NCBI RefSeq assembly: GCF_003855155.1
Contig: NZ_CP034073.1
Coordinates: 744,001 to 808,000 of the forward strand
Source: Shewanella psychromarinicola
Lineage (GTDB): Bacteria > Pseudomonadota > Gammaproteobacteria > Enterobacterales > Shewanellaceae
Direction: 5' to 3'
DNA: 64,000 nucleotides
In this document: positions 37,721 through 48,250 of the stretch, piece by piece
Numbering within the stretch: the stretch's first letter is position 1
Layout of the letters: each line of letters opens with the position of its first letter
Translations under genes and position numbers: made by a program
The notes under the pieces: model-generated
What the model saw: only the letters and a program-made list of their open reading frames with translations
Told to the model about the DNA's origin: nothing
Database searches by the model: none

Positions 37721-39760
37721 TACTTCGGTGGCTTTTTCGGTGGTCGTTATATCAGAGAGTGTTGGCTTAGCCTCTGTATTCGCCGTACGATACAACATTT
37801 TGTTATAGGCCAAACTGCCCCATAACGCCCACCCTAATGCCGCTTCCGCTTGTGTCTCATCCAATGTCGTCGGTGTCATTTTTTCTGTAGCAAAATCGTA
37901 CATCACACTTTCTGGAGGTAATTCAGGTTGTAAAATTGTCATTTTATCCCCCTCTAATAAACCAAAGTTTTGATTGTACTGCATCATCGCTCGGCCAGGC
38001 CAAGAATCTGGTTCTTTGGTTAAATCACGGCCTAACATCGGATAATTATCAGAAATGCCAAGCAAAGAAACTAACGTCGGCGCCATGTCAATCTGGCTGA
38101 CAATACGAGGGTCTCGCTTCATATCAATACCGTCGCCTAAAATAAGCCCAGGAATACGAAAACGAGACACAGGCACTAATGCTGCGCCGCCAACACGACT
38201 ATCGTGATCGGCTATAATCAAAAATAAAGTATCTTTCCAATACGTTGATTTTTTGGCTTTCTTGAAAAACTCACCCAAGGCATAATCGGCATATTTTACC
38301 GCGTTGTGCATGGTGTACTGCGGTTGTTCATACAGCTCAATTCGATCATCAGGGAACTCATACGGATCATGGTTGCTTGAGCTAAACACTAAACTAAAGA
38401 ATGGCTTACCTTCTTTGTGCATTCGCGAAAACTCTTCATCGGCGCGGAACAATAGATCCTCATCAGAGACTCCCCAAGACGCTATAAACGCTGGGTCCTT
38501 ATAGTCACCTTGATCAACAATATCGGAAAAACCATTGCCTAAAAAGAAACTGCGCATATTATCAAAATGACTTTCGCCGCCATAAATAAACTGCGTGGTA
38601 TAGCCATGTTGTTTTAATAAATCCGCAATGGTAAAAAAGCCGGTTTGGCTTTTACCTAGCTTAACGACCGCCCTTGCTGGCGTTGGCGTAAAACCGGTTG
38701 TCACCGCCTCAATACCTCTTACCGAGCGCGTACCTGTCGCGTATAAGTTTTCAAAAAACCACCCTTGTTGAGATAACTCATCAATATTGGGGGTTAACGG
38801 TAAGCCACCTAAACTACCCACAAAACGCGCACCTAAGCTTTCTTGTAAAATGATCACAAGGTTCTTCGGTTTACCGCTATAACTAGCTTGATTAAATGAC
38901 AACGACGGTATATCTGCTGAGGTAAATGCACTCAGTGGCCGACCACTTTCACGGCGCACAATATCAATCACTTTATCATAGGGTAGTTTGCCATACACTT
39001 TCGATGCATCTTGTTCATTACCCATCTGCTTAATCGCAAAAATTAATGAAAAAGATGAGTTAAGAACTAAGGAATTAATTAACGGATCGTCAGAAAATGC
39101 CACCAGTGAAGGATTAAGCGGACGGTGCCCCAATGATGAACGCGCACCTAGTATCGTAATCGCAATGACCATCACCGCCACCACTGGGCGCCAATACCAT
39201 TTAGGGTAACAAATACGCTGAGTGAGTTTACCGCTAAACCACCACCCCCCCCACAAACTGCCGATAGTGATCAATCCAGAAAGGATAAGCTCAGCTTTAC
39301 GCCCAGCCCATAGCATAGATAATACTTCTTTTGGATAAACTAAATATTCTACGTATAAACGGTTAGGTCTAAAGCCATATTCGGCAATAAATGACGGCGA
39401 GGAGGCTTCAAGAAAAATAATCACCCATAAACCTAGTGTTAACCACACTCGTAATATCATCACCCAAGCTCGGCCAACTAAATGCTCCCCAGAAAACACT
39501 ACGGTTCCTAAAGCTGCTATGCCCCATAACCAACACACTGAAGCAAAATCAACGCGCAGCCCCTGAATAAAAATATAACCCCAACCTTGCGCATCACTGA
39601 CGCGGTCGGCCTGCCACAAAGACAAACCTAGGCGGCTTAGGCTCAAGATAATAAGTGACATAACACTGAATATAATAATGACTTGGAGTAAACTTCGCGA
39701 AGTGTGTGGTGTGGATAGCGACGAAGAACGTTCGCTAAGCCCAAAGAAATTTACAGCCAT
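37712..39760 (-). CDS. LTA synthase family (sulfatase-fold) membrane protein
   Basis: A 682-residue protein with five membrane helices in the first 230 residues and a periplasmic alkaline-phosphatase/sulfatase domain. The catalytic Thr lies in ATGTRSVRGIEAVTTGF, the metal ligands in VIILQESLGARF, IADHDSR and SSSNHDPYEF. This is the architecture of lipoteichoic acid synthase and of Gram-negative phosphoglycerol or phosphoethanolamine transferases (OpgB type). Exact donor and acceptor are unknown. GGAG ribosome site before the ATG. Confidence 0.88.
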   Translation of the reverse strand: MAVNFFGLSERSSSLSTPHTSRSLLQVIIIFSVMSLIILSLSRLGLSLWQADRVSDAQGWGYIFIQGLRVDFASVCWLWGIAALGTVVFSGEHLVGRAWVMILRVWLTLGLWVIIFLEASSPSFIAEYGFRPNRLYVEYLVYPKEVLSMLWAGRKAELILSGLITIGSLWGGWWFSGKLTQRICYPKWYWRPVVAVMVIAITILGARSSLGHRPLNPSLVAFSDDPLINSLVLNSSFSLIFAIKQMGNEQDASKVYGKLPYDKVIDIVRRESGRPLSAFTSADIPSLSFNQASYSGKPKNLVIILQESLGARFVGSLGGLPLTPNIDELSQQGWFFENLYATGTRSVRGIEAVTTGFTPTPARAVVKLGKSQTGFFTIADLLKQHGYTTQFIYGGESHFDNMRSFFLGNGFSDIVDQGDYKDPAFIASWGVSDEDLLFRADEEFSRMHKEGKPFFSLVFSSSNHDPYEFPDDRIELYEQPQYTMHNAVKYADYALGEFFKKAKKSTYWKDTLFLIIADHDSRVGGAALVPVSRFRIPGLILGDGIDMKRDPRIVSQIDMAPTLVSLLGISDNYPMLGRDLTKEPDSWPGRAMMQYNQNFGLLEGDKMTILQPELPPESVMYDFATEKMTPTTLDETQAEAALGWALWGSLAYNKMLYRTANTEAKPTLSDITTTEKATEVSR

Positions 39761-40123
39761 TTATTGCTCCAATATTATTGTTTTTTTATTACTACATACG
39801 TCATTTATATTCAACAAGTCGTGCCAAACGTAGCATGTTTGTTATTTACAACAGATTAATGCTCGTTCTCAAGGTCGATTTACCTTGATAAGTGTCGTCT
39901 TTACGGTTTGATTAACCCAATCAAATTAAAAATATATTGCTATCTTTATCAATATATTAACTAACACTCATAAGAGGTGAGATCTCTGACACTAAAACGT
40001 TCTGAACCTAGGACTCTAATTGACTATCAAAGTTCAGTGACAATCGACCTATATTAACCTTTTACTAACGATTCGGCTCAATCATTTATCACTTCAATGT
40101 GATCTGCATTAGAACAATCTTGT
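39761..40123. other. Intergenic region between the sensor kinase and the LTA-synthase-like gene
   Basis: 363 bp, very AT-rich, with no open frame worth calling and no convincing hairpin terminator for the kinase. It should contain the promoter of the sulfatase-fold gene. Confidence 0.6.
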
Positions 40124-41554
40124 TTAGCCGTCAGCGATTGCTGGGATGTGCAGACTAAACCTAATTTTGTCAGAGGAAACCAACGTAAAGTAAAATTCAA
40201 ACCCATTCAATTTAGCGATATTTTCCACTATCGCCAATCCTAATCCATGACGTTCACTATTTGAGCGCGACCGTTCGGTTTGAAATAATGGTAATGTGAG
40301 TCGTTGTAAATCATTAGCCTTGATGGCGGTCACCAATTGATTCTCAACGCTTATCGTTAAGCCTTGGTCATCGGATACTAAGCATATTTGAATCGCCGAG
40401 TCTGATGGGCTGTAGTAGAGCGCATTATCAAATAAGTTGCTTAGAATGAGGTGTAAAGAAAACTCATCAGCAAAACAGTGATCATTGGAAGCTCGATTGT
40501 CAATATTCAAGCGAGAATGGATAGTCGCGAACTTAAATGCTAACTCATCAACAATTTGATCCATCAAGGCGTTAATATAGATATGTTGTCGATGGAGATT
40601 AATATTTTCAGATGAGGCTTGTTGCAATAGTAATAGATTATTGACTATCGTTTTCATCCGTAAACTAATATTGAGTACATCTTGTTTATAACTCACACCA
40701 ATACGTTGATCATCTGGATAACGAATGTAGATCTCGCTTAAGCTGATCAATTCACTGATAGGGGTTTTCAATTCATGAGCAATATCGGCGGTAATGCGCT
40801 TTTCTGTTTGTAAGTATTGCTGGCTTAACTGAATAAACTTATTCAGTTCGTTGCGTATTGGCTCAATCTCAGTATAACGCTCAAAATGCGACGATAATGG
40901 GATGTGTTTTTGGGTTACATCGACGTTTTTTAACGCCAGATTTAATTCGTTAAGTGGCATTAATCCCCGATAAATGACCTTAACCACAGCCCAACGGATC
41001 AACACAATCACCAGCAATAAACCAATCGCTAAACTAGAATCAATGATCACCGAAATCTGGGTTAAATCTGTGGTAGCAATCGCAATAGTGAGCCACATAG
41101 GCTCAATTTTACTCGGTAGTATTGAGCTATTGCTAGGAACTTGCGGCTCAAAATAAGACACCATAGCGCGACCATCTCTGCCATCTGGTAACACCACATC
41201 AGCAAAGATTTCACTGTTTAATGGCAGGTCTTGTTTTAATAAATCCATATCTGGAAACTGGCTTAACGACTCCGAACGCTCAAAAACTGCATCGCCTTGC
41301 CATAACTGGAAAAAACTCGCTTTCGTTGAGATGCCAAATTCGGGCATAAACTCACCTGCAAAATCAAACTCTGTGCCATTTTTAGTCACTTTTACTAATG
41401 TTTTTAGGTAATTAGACTTATCGGTGAGAGCACTGTCAAATTCAACATCAACCCAGTTATCTATGCTGATATCAATGGCAAGAAACACTAAAATTAAAAT
41501 CGCTGAGACCACATATGTCATGGTGTTCACTAAATGCGTGCTTAACGATCTCAT
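40124..41554 (-). CDS. Sensor histidine kinase of the eptA-dgkA operon
   Basis: A 476-residue kinase with membrane helices at about residues 12-30 and 177-198 framing a periplasmic sensor domain. It carries an H-box ITADIAHELKTPISEL, N-box LSNLFDNALYYS and G-box ERHGLGLAIVENIA. PmrB/QseC-like in layout. It shares one base with the response regulator. Genetic linkage with eptA suggests it senses envelope stress or metals and controls lipid A modification; the signal is unknown. Confidence 0.9.
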   Translation of the reverse strand: MRSLSTHLVNTMTYVVSAILILVFLAIDISIDNWVDVEFDSALTDKSNYLKTLVKVTKNGTEFDFAGEFMPEFGISTKASFFQLWQGDAVFERSESLSQFPDMDLLKQDLPLNSEIFADVVLPDGRDGRAMVSYFEPQVPSNSSILPSKIEPMWLTIAIATTDLTQISVIIDSSLAIGLLLVIVLIRWAVVKVIYRGLMPLNELNLALKNVDVTQKHIPLSSHFERYTEIEPIRNELNKFIQLSQQYLQTEKRITADIAHELKTPISELISLSEIYIRYPDDQRIGVSYKQDVLNISLRMKTIVNNLLLLQQASSENINLHRQHIYINALMDQIVDELAFKFATIHSRLNIDNRASNDHCFADEFSLHLILSNLFDNALYYSPSDSAIQICLVSDDQGLTISVENQLVTAIKANDLQRLTLPLFQTERSRSNSERHGLGLAIVENIAKLNGFEFYFTLVSSDKIRFSLHIPAIADG

Positions 41555-42228
41555 TAATGTTCACCCACAAAATAGCCAAAACCACGTTTATTTTTAATTG
41601 GTAGGGTTGATCCAACTGCTTTGGCTTTTTTTCGCACTGACGATAAATGAGCCTCGATGGTATTTTTCGACAAATGGTTAAATGAGCCCACAACCGCTTC
41701 ACTAATTTGTTCAGGATTGAGTAATTGTTTAGGATTACTAAATAAATACTCAACAATTTTAAATTCGTTTTTAGTCAGATCGATATAGTGGCCATTGGCA
41801 TAAAGAGATTTGTTACTGGTATCAAGCACAAAATCAGCAATACAAATCGTTTTGGCTTGTTGATTCAGCCCACCACGACGGCCAAGGGTCATTAATCTCG
41901 CTTGTAATTCATCGAAAGAAAAAGGTTTGCACAGATAGTCATCTGCACCCGCCAATAGCCCCGTCACCCGATCTTCGGCTTGAGATTTAGCCGATAAAAT
42001 AATCACCTTCGTTTGATTACCTAGTTTACGGATGCTTTTCAACAAACTCAGCCCATCTACATTAGGCAACATTAAATCTAAAATAATAAAGTCATACTGG
42101 TTAGTGAGCGCCATACTTAAGCCCTCAGAACCATCACCGGTTTCATCAACGGTGTAACCTAAATGATCTAACCCAACTCTAATGCCGCGACGCAGCGCTT
42201 CAGAGTCTTCAATCAACAACACTTTCAT
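41554..42228 (-). CDS. OmpR-family response regulator (PmrA/QseB-like)
   Basis: A 224-residue two-domain regulator. The receiver has the acidic pair ED at residues 7-8, the phospho-Asp in FIILDLMLP (about residue 51) and Lys in DDYLCKPFS. The winged-helix output domain runs from about residue 128. AAAGGA ribosome site. It is coupled to the kinase and lies 106 bp after dgkA, so it probably belongs to the eptA-dgkA transcript or has an internal promoter. Confidence 0.93.
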   Translation of the reverse strand: MKVLLIEDSEALRRGIRVGLDHLGYTVDETGDGSEGLSMALTNQYDFIILDLMLPNVDGLSLLKSIRKLGNQTKVIILSAKSQAEDRVTGLLAGADDYLCKPFSFDELQARLMTLGRRGGLNQQAKTICIADFVLDTSNKSLYANGHYIDLTKNEFKIVEYLFSNPKQLLNPEQISEAVVGSFNHLSKNTIEAHLSSVRKKAKAVGSTLPIKNKRGFGYFVGEH

Positions 42229-42334
42229 TGAGTGTCCTTTATAATAACTAGGCTAATACCGTTTTTTGCTAACACTATTTATTGATCATTTCGGTCAGTC
42301 ATCACTGATATTAACCACTATAGCTTGCTCATAA

Positions 42335-42814
42335 TTATGCCCACAAAATAACCCACCACACAATTGCTGCCATTAGCATGCTCAGAAAAACAAATGCCGA
42401 CGCGATGTCTTTTGCTAACCCTGACAAGGTATCAAACTCCAAGCCAATGCGGTCTACCACCACTTCGATAGCCGTATTGACCAACTCAGCGAACAATACA
42501 AATAGTAATGCCAGTACCAATATGGCAGATTGCGGCGCGCTAATATTTGCCATACAGGCAAACACAGTCAATGGGATAAACAGTAATATTTCTTGCTGAA
42601 ATGCCGCTTCATTTCGGCACATCCACTTTAAACCATTAAAAGTATGTTTACAGGTATACAGTAAACGCATAATGCCATGGCGTTTTACCACAACTCTTGT
42701 CTGCTTAGCCGTAACACTTTTTGTTGCGTTCTTTGTTACATTCTTTGTTACATTCTTGATTACATTCTTGATTACATTACCATCAGATGTAGATGATGAA
42801 ACTGATGTTGTCAT
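42335..42814 (-). CDS. dgkA: Diacylglycerol kinase DgkA with a repeat-coded N-terminal tail
   Basis: A 159-residue integral membrane kinase. The family core NGLKWMCRNEAAFQQEILLF and the catalytic FAELVNTAIEVVVDRIG are both present, with three membrane helices. It phosphorylates the diacylglycerol left when phosphoethanolamine is transferred from phosphatidylethanolamine, which explains its place nine bp after eptA. The first 40 residues are an extra tail containing KSVT/KNAT/KNVT/KNVI repeats coded by 12-bp tandem units. Confidence 0.93.
   Translation of the reverse strand: MTTSVSSSTSDGNVIKNVIKNVTKNVTKNATKSVTAKQTRVVVKRHGIMRLLYTCKHTFNGLKWMCRNEAAFQQEILLFIPLTVFACMANISAPQSAILVLALLFVLFAELVNTAIEVVVDRIGLEFDTLSGLAKDIASAFVFLSMLMAAIVWWVILWA
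42714..42773 (-). repeat. Five 12-bp tandem repeats in the dgkA 5' end
   Basis: Plus-strand units ACACTTTTTGTT, GCGTTCTTTGTT, ACATTCTTTGTT and two ACATTCTTGATT run without gap. Each unit codes four residues in frame, so changes in copy number would lengthen or shorten the tail without frameshift. Confidence 0.88.
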
Positions 42815-42823
42815 GGGTATACC

Positions 42824-44506
42824 CTAGGTTATTTTACAATCGGTGGTGATGTCTAATTTTGGATCTCGCACCGAACTGCTTACACCGTAAAGCCCTAATA
42901 AAGTATGGAACAAGTTGTCATGGGAATAAGAGCCACTTAAGGCGTGCTCGGCAATACATTTACGATCAACCCCTTTTGCTTGTGTGTAGTCTTGCGGTAA
43001 CCACATAAACCAAGGCACATGGGTCTGCTGGCTTGGCGCAATGCTATAAGGCGTGCCGTGTAAATACATACCACTTTCACCCAAAGACTCACCGTGATCA
43101 GACAAATACACCAGTGCGACATTATATTTGTCTTGGTACTGCTTAAGTAAGTTAATTGTTTTTGCCAACACAAAGTCGGTATAGGCAAGGGTGTTGTCGT
43201 ATACGTTTACAATCTCTTGGTCACTGCAGTTTTCAATGTCGCTGCGGCTACAAGCTGGAGTGAATAAAGCTTTATCGGCTGGGTAACGCTGCCAATAAGT
43301 CGGCCCATGGCTACCGATAGTATGTAAGGCGATAAATTGATTATCTAACTTTTTACCCGATGCCGCGCTTGCCTCACTTTGTTGTTGTAATTTTTGACTG
43401 AGCTTTTCAACTAAAATCTCATCATAGCAACTTGAACCATCACATAATGGGTTTGCCTCACTCGGCGAAATATCTATCTTCTTAATATGTGATCCGACGT
43501 CTTTATCACCACCGTCATTGTCAAACCACGTCACATTGACACCGGCCGCTTTAATCACATCAAGCACATTATTTCGTGCATCGGCAACTTCACGATTGTA
43601 ATTGTCATGGATTAGATTTGAAAACATGCAAGGTAATGAATGTGCTGTTGCCGTGCCGCACGACGACACGTTTTGTAAGGCAATAATGTCGAGGTTTTCA
43701 GTGTAAGGGTTGGTATTACGCTGATAACCATTATAAGCCATATTTTGTGCTCGAGCGGTTTCGCCTACAACAAGTACCATAAGTGTAGGTTTACCATTCG
43801 CACTAGGGGTTAACTGTGCATCTTGACCAATAGGGTTAAAGGTTAACTTTTCAGTAAAGTAACGTTGGTTTAGGTATTTAACCGTATTGAAAATATGCGC
43901 AGGAATAATCATCTTATTAAGATAGCTATTGTTGCGCCCTACCGATGCATAATCTTTATAGAAAAACACCACCATCATCCCCAGAACCACTAAACTGATA
44001 ACCGTAAAACCAACGCGGCGAATCACCGCTTTAATAAACGAAGGGCCGCTGGTGACTTTAGTACTGACAAGCAATATAGAAGGTAATACCCCTAACACCA
44101 ACACATAACCAACTGAAGATAAGCTGATATATGAGAATGCTTCGCTTGAATTAGTTTCAAAAATATTTTCAATCATGCCGTAATCAAACATGACATTATA
44201 TTTTAACATGGCATACATAGCGGCTGACGACGAAAGCAACAACACAATCATCACCGGTTTAAACACAAATTTAAACGCAAATAAGCTAAATATCAGCACA
44301 AAACAACTTGTGAGCAAAATTGCTGGTGACAGCGAAAACAACACGTGCCCATCTGCTGATAATCGATAGATTTTACGGATTAACGGAAAATTTAATACCA
44401 AACCAAAATACACAGCGATAATGCAGGTCATCGCCTCATAACTGACACTTTTGGGGGTGATACGGGATAGTGTTTGCGTTAGTAATTTCAATGTTGCCAC
44501 TCGCAA
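42824..44506 (-). CDS. eptA: Lipid A phosphoethanolamine transferase EptA (MCR-related family)
   Basis: A 560-residue protein with five N-terminal membrane helices and a periplasmic catalytic domain. Key elements are VVGETARAQNMAYNGY (zinc Glu), the nucleophile Thr in SCGTATAHSLPCMFS, HTIGSHGPTYW, and YLSDHGESLGESGMYLHG with the zinc Asp/His pair. Several Cys pairs fit the conserved disulphides. It adds phosphoethanolamine to lipid A, lowering binding of polymyxins. Followed by dgkA and a two-component system, so this is a chromosomal regulated module. No mobile element borders it. Confidence 0.93.
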   Translation of the reverse strand: MRVATLKLLTQTLSRITPKSVSYEAMTCIIAVYFGLVLNFPLIRKIYRLSADGHVLFSLSPAILLTSCFVLIFSLFAFKFVFKPVMIVLLLSSSAAMYAMLKYNVMFDYGMIENIFETNSSEAFSYISLSSVGYVLVLGVLPSILLVSTKVTSGPSFIKAVIRRVGFTVISLVVLGMMVVFFYKDYASVGRNNSYLNKMIIPAHIFNTVKYLNQRYFTEKLTFNPIGQDAQLTPSANGKPTLMVLVVGETARAQNMAYNGYQRNTNPYTENLDIIALQNVSSCGTATAHSLPCMFSNLIHDNYNREVADARNNVLDVIKAAGVNVTWFDNDGGDKDVGSHIKKIDISPSEANPLCDGSSCYDEILVEKLSQKLQQQSEASAASGKKLDNQFIALHTIGSHGPTYWQRYPADKALFTPACSRSDIENCSDQEIVNVYDNTLAYTDFVLAKTINLLKQYQDKYNVALVYLSDHGESLGESGMYLHGTPYSIAPSQQTHVPWFMWLPQDYTQAKGVDRKCIAEHALSGSYSHDNLFHTLLGLYGVSSSVRDPKLDITTDCKIT

Positions 44507-44616
44507 TAAACTTGACTGGCGCTGATATTCCGCTTTGAAACTTAAGATTTGCTTAATAAAAACTGAATTGTTACTGTCTGGTTAATTCAGTTTTAAACAC
44601 CTCGCTAAAAAACAAA

Positions 44617-44647
44617 AAAGCCCTAACATCTAAGATGAAAGAGCTTT
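44617..44647 (-). terminator. Likely intrinsic terminator of tex
   Basis: On the minus strand AAAGCTCT and AGGGCTTT frame a loop that itself contains CATCTTAGATG, followed by TTTTTTG. The outer stem has one or two mismatches. Confidence 0.6.
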
Positions 44648-44695
44648 AATAATCAATGCTTTATTAAAATACGGTTTACTCTAAGCAATAATTTA

Positions 44696-47068
44696 CTATT
44701 TCTTGAGTTTAGCAAAGGCATTTGCAAAAGCATCACCCATCGCCGCATTTTGCGGCGCTTTAACTGGCTTGCTGGCCGATTTATTATGACCAGCACTTTT
44801 GCCATTGGCTGCAGGCTGACCCGTAGCAGGCTTTTTCTGGTAACTATTTTGGGGTTTGCCTGCCGACTGTCGGGTCGCTTTTTCGGCATCGATTTTTTCA
44901 TCAAGACGCATGCTTAACGCAATGCGACGACGTTCAATATCCACTTCCATCACTTTGACGTTAACCACATCACCGGCTTTAACCACAGTATGTGGGTCAC
45001 TAACAAACTTGTCTGTTAACGATGAAATATGCACTAGTCCATCTTGATGCACGCCCACATCCACAAAGGCACCAAAGTTAGTCACATTGGTCACCACACC
45101 TTCTAATATCATTTCGACTTTAAGATGCTTTAACTCTTCTATACCGTCTTTAAAAGTAGCCGTTTTAAACTCACCACGCGGGTCGCGCCCAGGCTTGTCT
45201 AGCTCAGCTAGAATATCGTTAATGGTCGGCACGCCAAATGCGTCGGTAACAAACTCGGCAGCGTTAATCTGTTTTAATAAATCGCTATTGCCAATCAGTT
45301 GAGTTAAAGACAATAACTTAGCACCAGCAATCGACTCGACCAAACTGTACGCTTCAGGGTGAACTGATGATGAATCCAGTGGATTATCACCATTGCGAAT
45401 ACGTAAAAAGCCTGCCGCTTGTTCATAAGCCTTAGGCCCTAAACGTGCCACACTCAATAATTGCTTCCGGTTGGTAAATTGGCCGTTGGTATCACGAAAA
45501 TCAACCACGTTTCTCGCTAAGGTTTTAGTTAACCCAGCCACTTGGGCCAATAACGCGGCCGATGCCATGTTTAAGTCAACACCCACAGCATTAACACAAT
45601 CTTCGACGACGGCATCGAGCGACTGCGATAACTGGCTTTGGCTAACATCATGTTGATATTGCCCCACGCCAATGGCTTTGGGTTCAATTTTTACCAGTTC
45701 GGCCAGCGGATCTTGTAAGCGACGCGCAATTGATACCGCACCGCGAATAGACACATCAAGATTAGGAAACTCATTAGCGGCAAACTCTGAGGCTGAATAC
45801 ACAGATGCACCCGCCTCACTCACCATCACTTTGGTCAACGTCGGATGCGTTTCTTTCACGGCAGCGATTAACTCGCCGGTTAGCTTGTCAGTTTCACGCG
45901 AGCCGGTGCCATTTCCAATCGCAATAATCTCCACTTTGTGCATCGTCACTAAGTTACTTAAGGTGCGAATTGATTTGTCCCACAAGTTTTGCGGTGCATG
46001 GGGGAAAATAGTCGTGTGCGCCACCAGCTTACCGGTGTTATCCACAATCGCGACTTTCACCCCGGTACGAATGCCAGGATCCAGTCCCATGGTCGCTTTA
46101 GCACCCGCAGGTGCTGCCATCAGTAAATCGCCTAAGTTACGGGCAAACACTCTAATGGCTTCTTCTTCTGCGCTTTCACGCATCTTAGCAATAAACTCGG
46201 TTTCCATTTGCAAGGCAACTTTAATCCGCCATGTCGAAGTCACCACGGTTTTCAACCATTCATCAACACTAGAGTGGCTCAGTACTAACCCAAAGTGATC
46301 GCTAATAATCACCTCACAATAACTGCCTTCAGTCGCTTGCGTATCGGGGTCGGCGTTCATCGACAGCTTTAACATGCCTTCATTACGACCACGCAACATG
46401 GCTAGGGCGCGATGCGATGGGATTTTACTCATCACTTCATTGTGTTCAAAATAATCGCGGAATTTAATGCCTTCTTTTTCTTTACCTTTGACCATGCGGC
46501 TTTCAAGCACGGCTTGCGGTACTAAATGCTGACGAACTTTACGCAGTAATTCTGCATCTTCGGCAAAGCGCTCCATTAAAATATAACGCGCACCATCAAG
46601 TACCGCTTTGGTGTCGGCAAATCCAGCTTGTGGATTAATAAATTCAGTGGCTTTGGTATCAATATCTAATTGGCGATCGGCTAATACGGCATCAACAAGC
46701 GGTTCAATACCGGCTTCGATGGCAATTTGGCCCTTGGTGCGACGCTTAGGTTTGTATGGCAGATATAAATCTTCAAGACGGGTTTTGCTGTCGGCGTCAT
46801 TAATCGCTTGAGTTAACGCTGGGGTTAATTTCCCTTGAGCGCCAATACTCGACAAAATCACCTGGCGGCGATCATGTAACTCACGTAAATAACCTAAGCG
46901 TGAAAACAAGTTACGCAATTGAGTGTCATCTAAGCCACCGGTAGCTTCTTTACGATAACGCGCCACAAACGGCACTGTGGCACCATCATCTAATAGCGCA
47001 ATGGTCGCAGTGACCTGTTGTTCACGGACATTAAGTTCTTGAGCGATAATCTGGGCAATATTATGCAT
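44696..47068 (-). CDS. tex: RNA-binding transcriptional accessory protein Tex
   Basis: A 790-residue S1-domain protein. Domain order is an N-terminal helical Tex domain, a YqgF/RuvX-like nuclease fold ([17 protein letters not shown]), helix-hairpin-helix motifs ([28 protein letters not shown]), an S1 domain ([32 protein letters not shown]), and a basic Ala/Lys/Asn-rich tail. It interacts with RNA polymerase and nucleic acid. The ATG at 47068 gives [14 protein letters not shown], the family start. Divergent from greB, a common pairing. Confidence 0.96.
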   Translation of the reverse strand: MHNIAQIIAQELNVREQQVTATIALLDDGATVPFVARYRKEATGGLDDTQLRNLFSRLGYLRELHDRRQVILSSIGAQGKLTPALTQAINDADSKTRLEDLYLPYKPKRRTKGQIAIEAGIEPLVDAVLADRQLDIDTKATEFINPQAGFADTKAVLDGARYILMERFAEDAELLRKVRQHLVPQAVLESRMVKGKEKEGIKFRDYFEHNEVMSKIPSHRALAMLRGRNEGMLKLSMNADPDTQATEGSYCEVIISDHFGLVLSHSSVDEWLKTVVTSTWRIKVALQMETEFIAKMRESAEEEAIRVFARNLGDLLMAAPAGAKATMGLDPGIRTGVKVAIVDNTGKLVAHTTIFPHAPQNLWDKSIRTLSNLVTMHKVEIIAIGNGTGSRETDKLTGELIAAVKETHPTLTKVMVSEAGASVYSASEFAANEFPNLDVSIRGAVSIARRLQDPLAELVKIEPKAIGVGQYQHDVSQSQLSQSLDAVVEDCVNAVGVDLNMASAALLAQVAGLTKTLARNVVDFRDTNGQFTNRKQLLSVARLGPKAYEQAAGFLRIRNGDNPLDSSSVHPEAYSLVESIAGAKLLSLTQLIGNSDLLKQINAAEFVTDAFGVPTINDILAELDKPGRDPRGEFKTATFKDGIEELKHLKVEMILEGVVTNVTNFGAFVDVGVHQDGLVHISSLTDKFVSDPHTVVKAGDVVNVKVMEVDIERRRIALSMRLDEKIDAEKATRQSAGKPQNSYQKKPATGQPAANGKSAGHNKSASKPVKAPQNAAMGDAFANAFAKLKK

Positions 47069-47283
47069 AATCAATCGAATTCGACATGGTTTAAAATAAA
47101 ATTATGCCAAAGATACCATAAAGACCACCCTTTCGCTGCTAGTACGAAAGGCTTTATTATGTGTTTATAGATAATCGATAAAAAGAATGCATCATCGGAC
47201 ATGAAGTGCTAAAACACAGAGATGAATATTGCGGCGCAACATAAAATCCTACCGTTAATCGAGAATATTAAAGAGTATCCAGC

Positions 47284-47763
47284 GTGAAAACTAAGTTAAT
47301 CACTTTAGAAGGCTACAATAAACTCAGAATTGAGCATGACTATTTGTGGAAAGAACAACGTCCTGAAGTCACTAAAATTGTCACTTGGGCGGCAGGTCTT
47401 GGGGATCGCTCTGAAAACGCTGATTACACCTTTAACAAGCGCTTGTTACGCCAAATCGATCGCCGGGTACGCTATTTACGCAAGCTGTTGCCCGAACTGA
47501 AGATTGTCTATTACGATCCCGAGCAAAAAGGCAAAGTGTTTTTTGGCGCCACGGTTGAGATTGAAAACGATGCCGGTGATATTAAAACCTTTAAAATTGT
47601 CGGCCCTGACGAAATTTACGACCAACACAAAGGTTACATCTCAATTGACTCACCCATGGCCCGCGCCCTGCTCAAAAAACAGGTCGACGATGATGCGGTT
47701 GTCAGCACGCCTCAAGGCGATAAAACCTGGTACATCAATAAAATCACTTATCAGCAAGAGTAG
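47284..47763 (+). CDS. greB: Transcription elongation factor GreB
   Basis: A 159-residue Gre factor with an N-terminal coiled coil bearing the acidic tip GDRSENADYTFNKRLLRQIDRRVRYL and a C-terminal FKBP-like domain (VFFGATVEIE...). The stretch KRLLRQIDRRVRYL marks GreB rather than GreA. It rescues backtracked RNA polymerase by stimulating transcript cleavage. Starts at GTG. Confidence 0.96.
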   Translation: MKTKLITLEGYNKLRIEHDYLWKEQRPEVTKIVTWAAGLGDRSENADYTFNKRLLRQIDRRVRYLRKLLPELKIVYYDPEQKGKVFFGATVEIENDAGDIKTFKIVGPDEIYDQHKGYISIDSPMARALLKKQVDDDAVVSTPQGDKTWYINKITYQQE

Positions 47764-48250
47764 CCGTCAATGGGTGTCAAGACAGCTGAGATGAGTTGGA
47801 TATCGTCTAGCATAAACCCATTGGTGGTTAACTCGCACTGGATGCTCAGATGAGCAAAGCTATCACTAATGCCGCGTTAAGGTGGGAGTCGCACAGGCTA
47901 ATCCGTATCATGATGCGTTAAATATAGTGCGTTAAACATGGTGCGTTAAACATGGTGCGTTAAACATGGCGCCCAAAGCAGGCTAACGTTAACTTAATGA
48001 GCCAGCATAATCTAAACAGAGTCTTTAACGTTTCAAAACCACTGCAACTAAGCCATATCGAACTGGGTTTATCCACGCTTACGGTAACAGGCCATCGGTT
48101 TGTGATCTTGTCAACTTGTCATCTTGTTCGGCATATGACTTTTCGTCTTCAAGAACTGCTCCAAGACTTGCGCCAGTAATCACCACCCTGCTCGCATCAT
48201 TTAGCCATAAAGTCATTTCTCCATAAAGTCATTCATTATTCCAGCTTGCG
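47764..48250. other. Intergenic region after greB with a short tandem repeat
   Basis: 487 bp. No convincing gene (a 60-codon plus-strand frame at 47997 lacks ribosome site and homology I can recognise). Contains the 14-bp repeat at 47912-47968 and a direct repeat CATAAAGTCATT near 48207 and 48224. Confidence 0.6.
47912..47968. repeat. 14-bp tandem repeat GTGCGTTAAACATG
   Basis: Three perfect units at 47927-47940, 47941-47954 and 47955-47968 preceded by one degenerate unit. Intergenic and of unknown role; likely a variable-number repeat. Confidence 0.9.

Noticed and set aside
42824..44506. Considered as an acquired mobile mcr gene
   Set aside because: No insertion sequence or inverted repeats flank it, and it is part of a coherent four-gene chromosomal operon.
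45672..46298. 208-codon plus-strand frame inside tex
   Set aside because: Ser/Thr/Ala-rich antisense shadow of tex without start signals.
47997..48179. 60-codon plus-strand frame after greB
   Set aside because: No ribosome site, no features, and it lies in a repeat-bearing intergenic area.
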